Assembly: GCF_001696685.1 (NCBI RefSeq)
Contig: NZ_MBFG01000012.1
Span: 1 to 43,596 of the forward strand
DNA length: 43,596 nucleotides
Direction of reading: 5' to 3'
DNA from: Nosocomiicoccus ampullae
Lineage (GTDB): Bacteria > Bacillota > Bacilli > Staphylococcales > Salinicoccaceae
The notes beneath the pieces are model-generated. The model searched no databases, was not told the origin of the DNA, and saw nothing but the letters and a program-made list of their open reading frames with translations. Position numbers and translations under genes: made by a program. Below, one piece after another: positions 1 to 8,034 of the stretch (positions are counted from its first letter, which is position 1; the number at the start of each line of letters is the position of its first letter).

Positions 1-324
1 CAATATATTAATATCTCCACCAATTATTACGTCCTTTTTTAATAAAGTAGAAGCTCTCGCAATTTCACTGGGTGTCTCACCAGAAGAAGGAACAAGAATC
101 TCGCCTCCTTTACTTTTAACAGATTTAGGCTTCTCTTCTACAGTTTCCTTAATATCGGTTATTTCTATCTCAAAGTCTGTATAAAGGTTTCCATATCTCA
201 TAAAAGGAGTTCCTGATTCTACAATGTCTTTTTTAGAATAGCCTTTCCCTTTCGAAAAATTCACCATTTCATGTAACTCTCGCTGCTCCCAATTTTCACT
301 AAATATAGCGTTTAGATGTTGATA
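1..324 (-). pseudogene. hsdS: Type I restriction specificity subunit (HsdS) fragment, runs off the left edge
   Basis: A reverse-strand frame stays open from position 324 out of the window at position 1. It reads as a target-recognition domain of an HsdS subunit, the DNA-sequence-reading part of a type I restriction-modification complex. Typical pieces are NWEQRELHEMVNFSKGKGYS at the domain start, GTPFMRYGNLYTDF, then GGEILVPSSGETPSEIARAS and IIGGDINIL. Two tandem TAG codons (325-330) precede it in frame, and there is no ATG, GTG or TTG start with a ribosome site before the domain. It therefore looks like a half-gene: a truncated S subunit or a silent inverted cassette of an hsdS recombination system. 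It is divergent from hsdR. Without sequence to the left I cannot tell whether a complete hsdM/hsdS pair lies there. Confidence 0.75.
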
Positions 325-444
325 CTACTAATCTTACCTCATACATGAACTATGGTTGAATACTGCTTTTCGAATGACAACACTATTACTCTCAAATTAT
401 TCATTATTACTCTTCATACGCGTAAATTAAAGTTATTTCTAATG

Positions 445-477
445 TATAATATACTCACTAGGTATTTTATTTGGAGT
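445..477 (+). promoter_or_regulatory. hsdR -10 element and start-deciding ribosome site
   Basis: A perfect TATAAT at 445-450 is followed by a GGAGTG ribosome site at 472-477, six bases before ATG 484. No convincing -35 is visible. The signal places the hsdR start at 484 and makes the in-frame ATG at 352 part of the upstream region. Confidence 0.6.
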
Positions 478-483
478 GAGTGT

Positions 484-3400
484 ATGAGGTTTACGGCTGA
501 AGAGACGATGGAGCGTCGTTTGATTGAAGAGTTAACTAAGAATGTGTCTCAGTGGACGTATCGTGATGATTTACGGACTGAGGATGATTTGTGGGAGAAT
601 TTACGTCATAAGTTGAATATGAACAATAAAGCGGTTTTAGATGATGTGCCGCTTTCTGATAAGGAGTTTGAGCAGATTAAGAACGAACTGAGTTTCCCGA
701 ACTTTTACCGTGCGGCTGAGTTTTTAGCAGGTGAAAATGGGATTGCGAATGTACGTGTCGTTCGTGATGATCCGCGTGTCGGTGAGATTCGTTTAATGGT
801 CATGAATAATCGTGATATTGCAGGTGGTTCGTCTTCTTATGAGATTATTAATCAGTATCAAGCGAGTAAGACGAGTAGTACGGATCGTAATCGTATTTTT
901 GATGTTACACTTTTAATTAATGGGTTACCGATGATTCATATCGAACTTAAAAATCGTTCGACGTCTTATATGGATGCATTTAGACAAATTGATAAGTATT
1001 CTGGTGAAGGTAAGTTTAAGGGAATATTTTCTTCGATTCAAATGTTTGTTGTGACAAACGGTGTTGATACGCGCTATATTGCGGCAGCCCAAAAAGGGAA
1101 ATTGAACTCTAAGTTTTTAACACGCTGGGTGGATGAGAATAATAAACCAGTGAATAACTACTTAGACTTTGCGAAAGATGTACTATCTATTCCACAGGCA
1201 CATAAAATGGTCGGACAATATTCTGTATTAGATAGTGAGAGACGTTCGATTATTTTACTAAGACCCTATCAGATCCATGCGATTGAAGCGGTTCAAGATG
1301 CTTCTAAGCTACATAAATCAGGCTATGTATGGCATACGACAGGTTCTGGTAAAACATTAACGTCATATAAAGTCGCGAGAAACTTATTACTTATGAATAG
1401 CATTGAAAAAACGATATTCATCGTTGACCGTGTGGACTTAGATCAGCAAACGGGAGACTCGTTTAAATCTTATTCAGCAACTGATGTTGTGTCGATTGAT
1501 GATACGGATAACGTAAATGATTTAATTAAAAAATTATATTCGAAAGATAAGACCGTCATCGTTACGACGATTCAAAAATTAAATCACGTTATGCGTCGTT
1601 ATGAAGGTAATGAAGATAGTCCAAAGTGGAAATCGATTCGAGGTAAGAAACTCGCATTTGTTGTGGATGAGTGCCATCGTGCAATATCACCGAAAAGACA
1701 AATGGAAATCGAGAAGTTTTTTAGAGAATCATTATGGTATGGATTCACTGGAACGCCAATATTTGAAGAGAATGCTAAAGAGGTATTTGCAGATCTTCCA
1801 CGTACAACAGAAGAGCAGTATGGAGATTGTCTGCACAAATATACTGTAAAAGAAGCGATTCATGATAAGGCAGTACTCGGTTTTCAAATTGAATATAAGA
1901 GTACATTTACAGAAGACGAATTAAGAGATCATGTGGATCGACAATATAACGGTACTATTACGGACTTTGATGATTTAGAACCAGTAGAACAAGAAGAACT
2001 AATTAAAAAAGAAGCATTTGAAACAATCGGTCATAAATTAACAGTTATCGACCAAATTGTTAATAAATCGCGTCATAAATTTGGCATGCATAATGAGATT
2101 GGAAAACAATATAGTGCGATATTAACGACTTCATCGATTGCGAGTGCTCAAGATTATTATCGTTTATTTAGAAAAGTGATCAACGATGAATCCGAAGTTA
2201 AAATTTCAGAACAAGTGAAGAAACGACTTCCAGATTTCCCGAAAGTTGCGATTACGTATTCTATTTCAGAAAACGAAGAGCATTCGTTTAAAAATCAAGA
2301 ATACATGAAAGAATCGATGGAAGACTATAACGAAATGTTTGGAACGAACTTCACATTAGACCAAATTGGTGCGTATAACAGAGACGTGAACCATCGTCTT
2401 GCAAGAAAACAAGACAAGTATAAGTTCAGAGAAGAGCAGTTAGACTTAGTCATTGTTGTAGACAGATTATTGACAGGATTTGATGCACCGAGTTTAGCTA
2501 TTCTATTTATGGATCGTTATCCGATGCCACCGCATCATTTAATACAAGCTTTTTCTAGAACGAATCGATTATATGATGAAGGTAAAAAGTACGGTCAAAT
2601 TATGACGTTTAGAACGCCATATACTTTTGAAGAAAAGGTAAAAGAAGCGCTTTTCTTATATTCAAACGGTGGAGAATCATTTGTACAAGCACCGAAATGG
2701 GAAGAGGCGTTTGATAGTTTTAAAGAAGCGTTCGATGAATTAATGCATATTGCACCGAAGCTAGAAAGTATCGATTTATTAACAGAGATTACGAGTAAGA
2801 AGATGTTTGCAAAAGCATTCCAAGCGTTTGATAAGAAGTTCCAAGAGCTTCAAGTATACTCTGATTACACCGAGGAAATTGCTGAACAATTTGGAATTAC
2901 GAATGAGAAGCTGGAAGACTACACTGCGAAATATAACAACATAATCGAGGAAATTAAAGCAGAATCAGGTGGAGACGATGAAGACGACGATATCATCATC
3001 GACATTGCATACGAAATAAACTCAGTTTCAAAAGATACAGTCAACCATGAATATATATTAGGGCTTATTCAAAGTGTAATGGAAAGTCGTATTACTCAAG
3101 ATGAATCAAAAGAACGAGTCGAAGCAAAACAGTCAGAAATTGAATCATACATTTCAGATTTAAAACAGTCGAATGAAAAACTCGGGTATCTCGTTGAAGA
3201 ACTTTGGAAAAATATTAAACAAAATCCAGAGAAATATGATAAAGAAGACGTTCTGATTCTTTTTGAACAACTGAAAGAAGAAGAAAAAGAGAGTGTTGTA
3301 AAAAACTTTGCGTATAAGTACGCTGTAGACGAGAACGATTTAATGTTTGTCGTTGATAACTTTAAAGTCTCTTCAGATAATCAATTAGGAGAAAATGACT

Positions 3401-3537
3401 TGATTAAATCAAGAGATTATCAAGCATATAAATCAAGAAACGAAGATGCTGTAAAACCTATGAAATATCGTCGTAAGCTGAAAGAAAATTTAAAAGACGT
3501 ATACATTAAAGAAATCGCGCCGCTATATGAAAGATAA
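484..3537 (+). CDS. hsdR: Type I restriction endonuclease subunit R
   Basis: This is the translocating nuclease subunit of a type I restriction-modification complex, 1017 residues from ATG 484, which is normal for the family. The N-terminal PD-(D/E)xK nuclease is seen as Asp140 and Glu154-Leu-Lys156 (HIELKN), followed by the family Gln in FRQIDKYSG. The superfamily 2 helicase motor follows: Walker A TTGSGKT (285-291), a DECH box (395-398), motif III GFTGTPIF and motif VI QAFSRTNRLYD. The C-terminal third is helical and acidic, as in HsdR subunits that bind HsdM/HsdS. An in-frame ATG at 352 would add 44 residues without family character, so I reject it. hsdM is not in the window. The only hsdS sequence is the start-less divergent fragment at the left edge. 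The gene ends in its own terminator. Confidence 0.95.
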   Translation: MRFTAEETMERRLIEELTKNVSQWTYRDDLRTEDDLWENLRHKLNMNNKAVLDDVPLSDKEFEQIKNELSFPNFYRAAEFLAGENGIANVRVVRDDPRVGEIRLMVMNNRDIAGGSSSYEIINQYQASKTSSTDRNRIFDVTLLINGLPMIHIELKNRSTSYMDAFRQIDKYSGEGKFKGIFSSIQMFVVTNGVDTRYIAAAQKGKLNSKFLTRWVDENNKPVNNYLDFAKDVLSIPQAHKMVGQYSVLDSERRSIILLRPYQIHAIEAVQDASKLHKSGYVWHTTGSGKTLTSYKVARNLLLMNSIEKTIFIVDRVDLDQQTGDSFKSYSATDVVSIDDTDNVNDLIKKLYSKDKTVIVTTIQKLNHVMRRYEGNEDSPKWKSIRGKKLAFVVDECHRAISPKRQMEIEKFFRESLWYGFTGTPIFEENAKEVFADLPRTTEEQYGDCLHKYTVKEAIHDKAVLGFQIEYKSTFTEDELRDHVDRQYNGTITDFDDLEPVEQEELIKKEAFETIGHKLTVIDQIVNKSRHKFGMHNEIGKQYSAILTTSSIASAQDYYRLFRKVINDESEVKISEQVKKRLPDFPKVAITYSISENEEHSFKNQEYMKESMEDYNEMFGTNFTLDQIGAYNRDVNHRLARKQDKYKFREEQLDLVIVVDRLLTGFDAPSLAILFMDRYPMPPHHLIQAFSRTNRLYDEGKKYGQIMTFRTPYTFEEKVKEALFLYSNGGESFVQAPKWEEAFDSFKEAFDELMHIAPKLESIDLLTEITSKKMFAKAFQAFDKKFQELQVYSDYTEEIAEQFGITNEKLEDYTAKYNNIIEEIKAESGGDDEDDDIIIDIAYEINSVSKDTVNHEYILGLIQSVMESRITQDESKERVEAKQSEIESYISDLKQSNEKLGYLVEELWKNIKQNPEKYDKEDVLILFEQLKEEEKESVVKNFAYKYAVDENDLMFVVDNFKVSSDNQLGENDLIKSRDYQAYKSRNEDAVKPMKYRRKLKENLKDVYIKEIAPLYER

Positions 3538-3547
3538 AAAACTGTCC

Positions 3548-3577
3548 AAGAAGCTAACAACTGTTAGCTTCTTTTTC
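3548..3577 (+). terminator. Rho-independent terminator of hsdR
   Basis: A perfect 12-bp stem, AAGAAGCTAACA paired with TGTTAGCTTCTT around a 2-base loop, runs into a T tract ten bases after the hsdR stop. Confidence 0.9.
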
Positions 3578-3643
3578 ATTTCTGTAATTTTATAGCACTT
3601 CTTTGCTACACTATCCCTATATACAATTTTGGAGACGATGTTT

Positions 3644-4462
3644 ATGAAAATTGGTGTAATTTCTGATTTGCATGTTGATAGATATCATAATGATGAAATT
3701 AACGAATCGACGTTTCTACGTGAGGTTTCGAATGAGGTGCGCCGTCTTGTGCTCGATTTACTCGTTATCGCCGGAGATATTTCAAATGATCATAAAGAAT
3801 CGCAACGATTCACTCAAGCAGTTGAAGGTATGACGGGTGTGAAGGTGATTTTTATCCCCGGGAACCATGATTTTTGGAATGCGAGCGGAGATGATAAGTC
3901 GTCGTGGGAGATTTACGATTATTTTAAGCACCAGCCGAATTCTCTCTTGGAGAAACCGTATATTATTAATGATGAGTGGGCAATTGTCGGGAGTCCTGCG
4001 TGGTATGATTATTCGTTTGCGAGCGAAAGATTTTCTTATGAGGAGTTAGAGCGCCGAACGTTTAAAGGTGGTCATTGGCAGGATAAGTTTAATATTGACT
4101 TTAAAATCTCAGATGTAGACGTTGCGAACTATTTTGCAGAACTTACTAAGAAAGATCTTGAAAAAGTTAAAGATAAAAAAATTATCCTCGTTACACATGT
4201 TGCAACGAATAAGAAATTTCGTGTTCCAATGCCTCATAAAATATTCGATTATTATAATGCATTTATGGGTACAACAAAATATGACGATTTCTACAATGAA
4301 TATGATATTCAATATAGCGTTTCAGGCCATATTCATTTTCGTCATAACTTTATAGAGAATGGCGTCACATATATATGTGCGTGTCTCGGTTATAGAAGAG
4401 AATGGAGATCGAAAGAAATCACAAAAGAGATACGTGATGCGATGTATGTCATTCAAATCTAG
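3644..4462 (+). CDS. Calcineurin-like metallophosphoesterase
   Basis: A 272-residue cytoplasmic dinuclear-metal phosphoesterase of the calcineurin superfamily. The metal ligands appear in order: the Asp and His of VISDLH near the N-terminus, the GD of IAGDIS, GNHDFW, THV in the middle and the closing SGHIHF. There is no signal peptide. The start is taken at ATG 3644 because GGAG at 3631-3634 is nine bases away; ATG 3638 is only three bases from it and TTG 3629 overlaps it. It lies alone between the hsdR terminator and the lipoprotein cluster, so the substrate cannot be inferred. A second phosphoesterase of a different subgroup (YkuE/YaeI type) lies at 15973. Confidence 0.85.
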   Translation: MKIGVISDLHVDRYHNDEINESTFLREVSNEVRRLVLDLLVIAGDISNDHKESQRFTQAVEGMTGVKVIFIPGNHDFWNASGDDKSSWEIYDYFKHQPNSLLEKPYIINDEWAIVGSPAWYDYSFASERFSYEELERRTFKGGHWQDKFNIDFKISDVDVANYFAELTKKDLEKVKDKKIILVTHVATNKKFRVPMPHKIFDYYNAFMGTTKYDDFYNEYDIQYSVSGHIHFRHNFIENGVTYICACLGYRREWRSKEITKEIRDAMYVIQI

Positions 4463-4570
4463 GACAGAGGAGGACTATTTTCTTTTAAAGAGTGTGTAAA
4501 CTCGCTTATTCGATTTGTAAAAAATAAAAACGCTTAAAATTTTGAGTATTTTAGAAAGAGGTAAGTAATC

Positions 4571-5701
4571 ATGAAAGCGAAGCTATTATTTTTATCTGCT
4601 GCAATGGTGATGTTAACCGCATGTCAGTCACCAACTGATGACAAAGCCGAAGATACAACAGCTGAAAAAGATGAAAAAACTGAAGAAACGACTCAAGAAA
4701 ATACGTCAAAAGAAAATGAAACAAAAAAAGATAATGCAAAAGAAAATACAAGTAATCAAACAGATACGCTACAAAAAGACGCTACTAAAGGTGAAGTGAC
4801 GACAGAACACTACTCAAATGTCGTTGATGGTATTTAAGTAGATATTGAGATTACTGCAGACAAAGAAAATGATATTCTTTTAACTCTACATCAAGTTGAA
4901 AAAATCCCGTATGAATACTATGACTTAAAAAATGAAGAAGAAGCCAATCAACTTGTTGATCAAGAAAATGCCTATCATGATCAATTACTATCAGACCTTC
5001 CGGATGACGTCGCAAAAGTGACTGCAGAAAACCTTCCAGACGAAAAAGCTTTAAAGTATGATAAGTTCTATAACTACTCTGACCCAGAGAACGTCCAAAC
5101 ATTTATAGCGTATGATATCGTTGAGGGTAATGGAACAGAAGAAACTGTCAGCTATGAGTCATTCATCGAGTCATTAAAAGAGCTTGGAGTGATTGAAGAT
5201 GATTCTGCTTCAAATTCTAACATAGATAAAAAAGCGCTAGACGAAAAAGTACTACTCGTTGCTGATAAAAAAGATGTTGAGAAATACGACAAGTATTATT
5301 ATGAAGCAAGTAATGATGTAGAAGATTTTTATAAAATGTATGTCGTAGATACTGAGAAAGATCAAATACTCTATGAAGTACAGATGTCTGAAGTTGCATA
5401 CAAAGATATAAATGTTGAAAATAAAAAAGATGCAGAACAATTGATAGAAGAAAAGAGTAAAGAGTTTGAAAAAGCATTAAACGGAGTTCCTAAGGATATA
5501 GCAAGTGTTGAAATTGTTAACGATGAAGAAAGTGAAATGATAAAAGTTTTCCACATCGTAAACTACGATTCTCCTGAAAATGTTAAAGCATTAGCAGATG
5601 CGAATGTAGTAACGGCAGGTTACAATGGTACAGATTTTGTAAGCCATTCACAAACAGTAGAAACTCTTAGTAAATCGGGTGGCATGAAAGAAGTAAAATA
5701 A
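4571..5701 (+). pseudogene. DUF1307-type lipoprotein with two repeated domains, interrupted by an in-frame stop
   Basis: The gene begins well, with AGAGG ahead of ATG 4571 and a lipoprotein signal ending in the lipobox LTAC (Cys18), then a Glu/Lys/Thr-rich linker. Translation meets TAA at 4835-4837, but the same frame then stays open to 5701 with obvious protein character. The full product would be about 377 residues: two tandem copies of the YehR-like DUF1307 fold, each ending in a (D)(S/P)PENV strand followed by a final helix. Aligned with the neighbour at 5802 (IDDMDV against VDGI-stop-V), the stop replaces one residue, so a single-base nonsense change is the simplest explanation. What is still made is probably an 88-residue anchored linker. 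Restart at GTG 5018 is possible but would give a protein without a signal. The alternative, two genuine genes, fits poorly because there is no start or ribosome site just after the stop. Confidence 0.75.
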
Positions 5702-5765
5702 GATGCGGTAATACTGAAAAAGGATAAGTTCTTCTGGACTTATTCTAATACATAATATTTTATCG

Positions 5766-5791
5766 TATAATAGATAGAAATGAAAAAGGGA
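5766..5791 (+). promoter_or_regulatory. -10 element and ribosome site of the second lipoprotein gene
   Basis: TATAAT at 5766-5771 and an AAAGGGAGA ribosome site ending about ten bases before ATG 5802 indicate a separate promoter for this gene. The -35 is weak. Confidence 0.5.
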
Positions 5792-5801
5792 GATTTTAAT
5801 A

Positions 5802-6269
5802 ATGAAACTAAGAACGATACTATTATCTTTAATGGTTATAGTACTTGTTGCATGTAATAAAGGTCCATCAGAACACGTGTTTACAGGGACGATTGACGAC
5901 ATGGACGTTCAGTCAACAGTAGTCGTTGAAGGTGACGATATACAGTCAGAGCATCTCGTATATGAGTTGTCTTATGAAGCAGGCGGTATCGAAAATGACG
6001 ATGAAGCAAAAGAAGCAGCAGAGGTTCAAAGAGAAACATATGAAAGACTTGCAAGTAACGCACCCGACGGAGCTGTTAAAGTGAATGTCGAAGTCGATGA
6101 AGAAAAACAAGCAATCATCATGACATTTGACTTAGATTATACAACACCTGAAAATGTTCAAGGATTAATCGAAGTTGGTTTCCTTGATGGTGATAAATCA
6201 GCGTCAACAGTAAGTTTTAAAGAAACGAAAGAACAATACGAAGCAGACGGTCTAAAAGAACAGGAATAA
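5802..6269 (+). CDS. DUF1307-type lipoprotein
   Basis: A 155-residue predicted surface lipoprotein. The signal peptide ends in VLVACN (lipobox Cys18). The mature part begins with HVFTGTIDDMDVQSTVVVEG, the strand pattern of YehR-like DUF1307 lipoproteins, and ends with TTPENVQGLIEVGFLDG and a short helix. It is full length for a single-domain family member and is a paralogue of the broken gene before it and of the gene after it. Function is unknown for the family. The protein is strongly acidic. Confidence 0.8.
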   Translation: MKLRTILLSLMVIVLVACNKGPSEHVFTGTIDDMDVQSTVVVEGDDIQSEHLVYELSYEAGGIENDDEAKEAAEVQRETYERLASNAPDGAVKVNVEVDEEKQAIIMTFDLDYTTPENVQGLIEVGFLDGDKSASTVSFKETKEQYEADGLKEQE

Positions 6270-6368
6270 TCGATTGTGTGTGTTTTATCAACAGCGTAAT
6301 AGCTGTTCGTATATAAGCAATTTATGTTACGATATAACACGTACAATGTTAAAAGGTATGTGCTTATA

Positions 6369-6836
6369 TTGAAAATTATTAAAATAATCACTTTACTCGC
6401 TCTAGTACTCGTGCTCACTGCATGTGTGTCTACAAAAAAGTCCGTATTTACTGGAACGTTTGAAGAGTATAATCGTACAGTGACGGTATATCATAAAGAC
6501 AATGTGGTAACAAAAGAGATTTACGAAACGACCGCACCTTTAAAATACTGGGGCTATGAGACGACAAAAGACGCGAGAGAGTCCTTACAAGATGAAAAAC
6601 AAAAACTAAAAGAAAAATATGAAAAATTACCAAGAGGTACTGTGAAGTTTGACTTTGCAGTAAATAGTGATGATACAATCACTCAAAAGATGGTCATCCT
6701 TTATGATGATAAAAAACTCCGCGCACTTATTAAAGAGGGTATCGTAAATGAACGCGCTGAAATGAGTGACGGGAAAATCAGTTTTAATAAGCATAAATTC
6801 ATTTTCGAGCGAAATGGTTTAACGCTAGAAGAATAA
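6369..6836 (+). CDS. DUF1307-type lipoprotein
   Basis: The third lipoprotein of the cluster, 156 residues. I start it at TTG 6369, preceded by AAAAGG, because this gives a compact signal peptide MKIIKIITLLALVLVLTAC with a lipobox Cys. The in-frame ATG at 6324 would add 15 hydrophilic residues before the signal and overlaps the likely promoter region. The mature part starts KKSVFTGTFEEYNRTVTVY, like its neighbour, and is more basic than the other two. It closes with FERNGLTLEE before a terminator. The last codons and that terminator are duplicated about 1 kb downstream. Confidence 0.75.
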   Translation: MKIIKIITLLALVLVLTACVSTKKSVFTGTFEEYNRTVTVYHKDNVVTKEIYETTAPLKYWGYETTKDARESLQDEKQKLKEKYEKLPRGTVKFDFAVNSDDTITQKMVILYDDKKLRALIKEGIVNERAEMSDGKISFNKHKFIFERNGLTLEE

Positions 6837-6874
6837 AACACGTGTGTCCCACCATAGAGACGCACGTGTTTTTT
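6837..6874 (+). terminator. Terminator between convergent lipoprotein and thioesterase genes
   Basis: The stem AACACGTGTGTC pairs with GACGCACGTGTT (one mismatch) and is followed by six T. The opposite strand also has an A/T flank, so it may act for the convergent thioesterase too. A near-identical copy lies at 7808. Confidence 0.85.
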
Positions 6875-6885
6875 AATGTTTTTTA

Positions 6886-7314
6886 TTATTTTACTTTTAT
6901 TTCTTCGTACTTGTTAAACCATTCTGGGTACGCCTTTTTAAAGTTTACTGGACGAAAACCAGTTTCTGTCTTTTTACCGACGATACATGTCACTTCACCG
7001 TCCGCACACGTTTCACGTGCTTCATTGACGATTTCGAATCCGTACGTCACGCGAATTCCGGTGTTCTTTTCTACCCACGTGCGTACAAATGCACGGTCGC
7101 CATATATAATCGGATTTTTGTACGTAATATTGACGTTGTGAATCGGTGCGACGAATCCTTCTTTTTCCATTTCAACATAACTAAACCCGAGATCTTCAAT
7201 TAATTGAATTCTCCCAAGCTCTAGCCATTTTATATAATTTCCGTGATACATCACACCCATCATGTCCGTATCTGCATATAATAATTGGATTTCAGTTTCA
7301 GCAACGTATGCCAT
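6886..7314 (-). CDS. Acyl-CoA thioesterase (YbgC/FadM-like, hotdog fold)
   Basis: A 142-residue single hotdog-domain protein of the 4-hydroxybenzoyl-CoA thioesterase superfamily, likely to hydrolyse acyl-CoA thioesters in the cytoplasm. The active-site loop is present: YADTDMMGVMYHGNYIKWLE, where the Asp of the D-x-M-G-x-x-Y-H-x-x-Y pattern is the catalytic residue. The start at 7314 has AGAGGT about nine bases before the ATG. It is monocistronic on this strand and convergent with the lipoprotein cluster. A piece of this gene survives in the degraded copy at 7847-7894. The natural substrate is not evident. Confidence 0.85.
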   Translation of the reverse strand: MAYVAETEIQLLYADTDMMGVMYHGNYIKWLELGRIQLIEDLGFSYVEMEKEGFVAPIHNVNITYKNPIIYGDRAFVRTWVEKNTGIRVTYGFEIVNEARETCADGEVTCIVGKKTETGFRPVNFKKAYPEWFNKYEEIKVK

Positions 7315-7550
7315 ATGTGTTGACCTCTTTTCGGTTATAAAAATAAATTTGGATATTTATAATATTATCATATCGAAATGTAAGGTGTGATGCTTTAAAA
7401 AAGAATGAAGTATGAGTTCTCTGGACTCTTTCGATGTTAAGTATCTTATAATGGCATGTTATAAAATTACAAATATTTTTTAATAATAAAATAGTATGCT
7501 ATTATATAAGTATATAAATCAGAATTTTTAAAAAACATATTATTAAGGAG

Positions 7551-7733
7551 ATGATTTCGATTTTTAATTTTTATTATCTAATCAGCAGTATTATTTATCT
7601 CATCATTTTAACTTTCGCTCATTATTCATCGCCTGAAGGTATAAAACCTTCGTTTTACATACCTGTTACAATAATTTTTATGTTAATTATTTTATTACTA
7701 CATAACAAAAATAAGCATCAAGGAAGAGAATAA
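7551..7733 (+). CDS. Small two-helix membrane protein (hypothetical)
   Basis: A possible 60-residue protein with two hydrophobic segments, about residues 3-24 and 36-51, separated by a hydrophilic turn (HYSSPEGIKPS) and ending in a basic tail. I do not recognise a family. Support: TTAAGGAG directly precedes it, a TATAAT (7447-7452) lies about 100 bases upstream, and a duplicated terminator follows at 7808. Against: the ribosome site abuts ATG 7551 with no spacer. Initiation may use an ATT three or nine bases further on, or the frame may not be translated. It sits in the unique segment between the two copies of the duplication. Confidence 0.4.
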   Translation: MISIFNFYYLISSIIYLIILTFAHYSSPEGIKPSFYIPVTIIFMLIILLLHNKNKHQGRE

Positions 7734-7807
7734 AAATATATGAAAGCCAAATGTTATCTACAGATCCATATATTTTCGAGCAAAATGGTTTAACGCTAGA
7801 AGAATAA

Positions 7808-7846
7808 AACACGTGTGTCTCACCATAGAGACGCACGTGTTTTTTT
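7808..7846 (+). terminator. Duplicated terminator
   Basis: A copy of the 6837 terminator with one base changed (GTGTCTC for GTGTCCC) and seven T. It would end transcription through the small membrane ORF before the transporter promoter. Confidence 0.8.
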
Positions 7847-7969
7847 GTGTTCTTTTCGACTCACGTGCATACAAATGCACGGTCGCCGTATATATTTGGA
7901 TATTTATAATATTATCATATCGAAATGTAAGGTGTGATGCTTTAAAAAAGAATAAAATAAGAGTTCTTC

Positions 7970-8000
7970 TTGACTCACTAGATGTTAAATGTCTTATAAT
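7970..8000 (+). promoter_or_regulatory. Promoter of the BCCT transporter gene
   Basis: TTGACT (7970-7975) and TATAAT (7995-8000) are separated by 19 bases, slightly long for a sigma-A promoter. The paralogous site in copy A has TGGACT (7422-7427) with the same spacing, so the two promoters have diverged in the -35 element. Confidence 0.55.
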
Positions 8001-8034
8001 AGTATGTTATAAAATTACAAAAGGAGAGAAAATT

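Larger units (their letters stand above)
6801..7474. repeat. Segmental duplication, complete copy (A)
   Basis: This segment holds the end of the third lipoprotein gene, its terminator, the whole thioesterase gene and the sequence upstream of it. Parts are found again, in the same order and orientation, at 7772-8024: 6801-6874 matches 7772-7846, 7061-7108 matches 7847-7894, and 7348-7474 matches 7895-8021. Copy A keeps an intact gene, so it is the parental copy or the better preserved one. Confidence 0.85.
7772..8024. repeat. Segmental duplication, degraded copy (B)
   Basis: Three blocks of copy A are joined here with the intervening sequence deleted: the last 30-odd bases of the lipoprotein gene plus terminator (7772-7846), a 48-base internal piece of the thioesterase gene (7847-7894), and the upstream region of that gene (7895-8021). 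The last block now carries the promoter of the BCCT transporter gene. Confidence 0.85.

Noticed and set aside
352..483. N-terminal extension of hsdR from ATG 352
   Set aside because: It has no ribosome site, spans the -10 element and its residues do not look like HsdR. ATG 484 has a well-spaced GGAGTG.
5018..5701. Separate gene starting at GTG 5018
   Set aside because: It has the same frame as the upstream lipoprotein start, coding character continues between the TAA and 5018, and no ribosome site precedes 5018.
6842..7141. ORF antisense to the thioesterase gene
   Set aside because: It begins within the terminator and has no ribosome site. The opposite strand encodes a clear hotdog thioesterase.
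7813..8034. Longer BCCT transporter start at ATG 7813
   Set aside because: It would translate the duplicated terminator and the promoter. TTG 8035 has GGAGAG at normal spacing and gives the family N-terminus.
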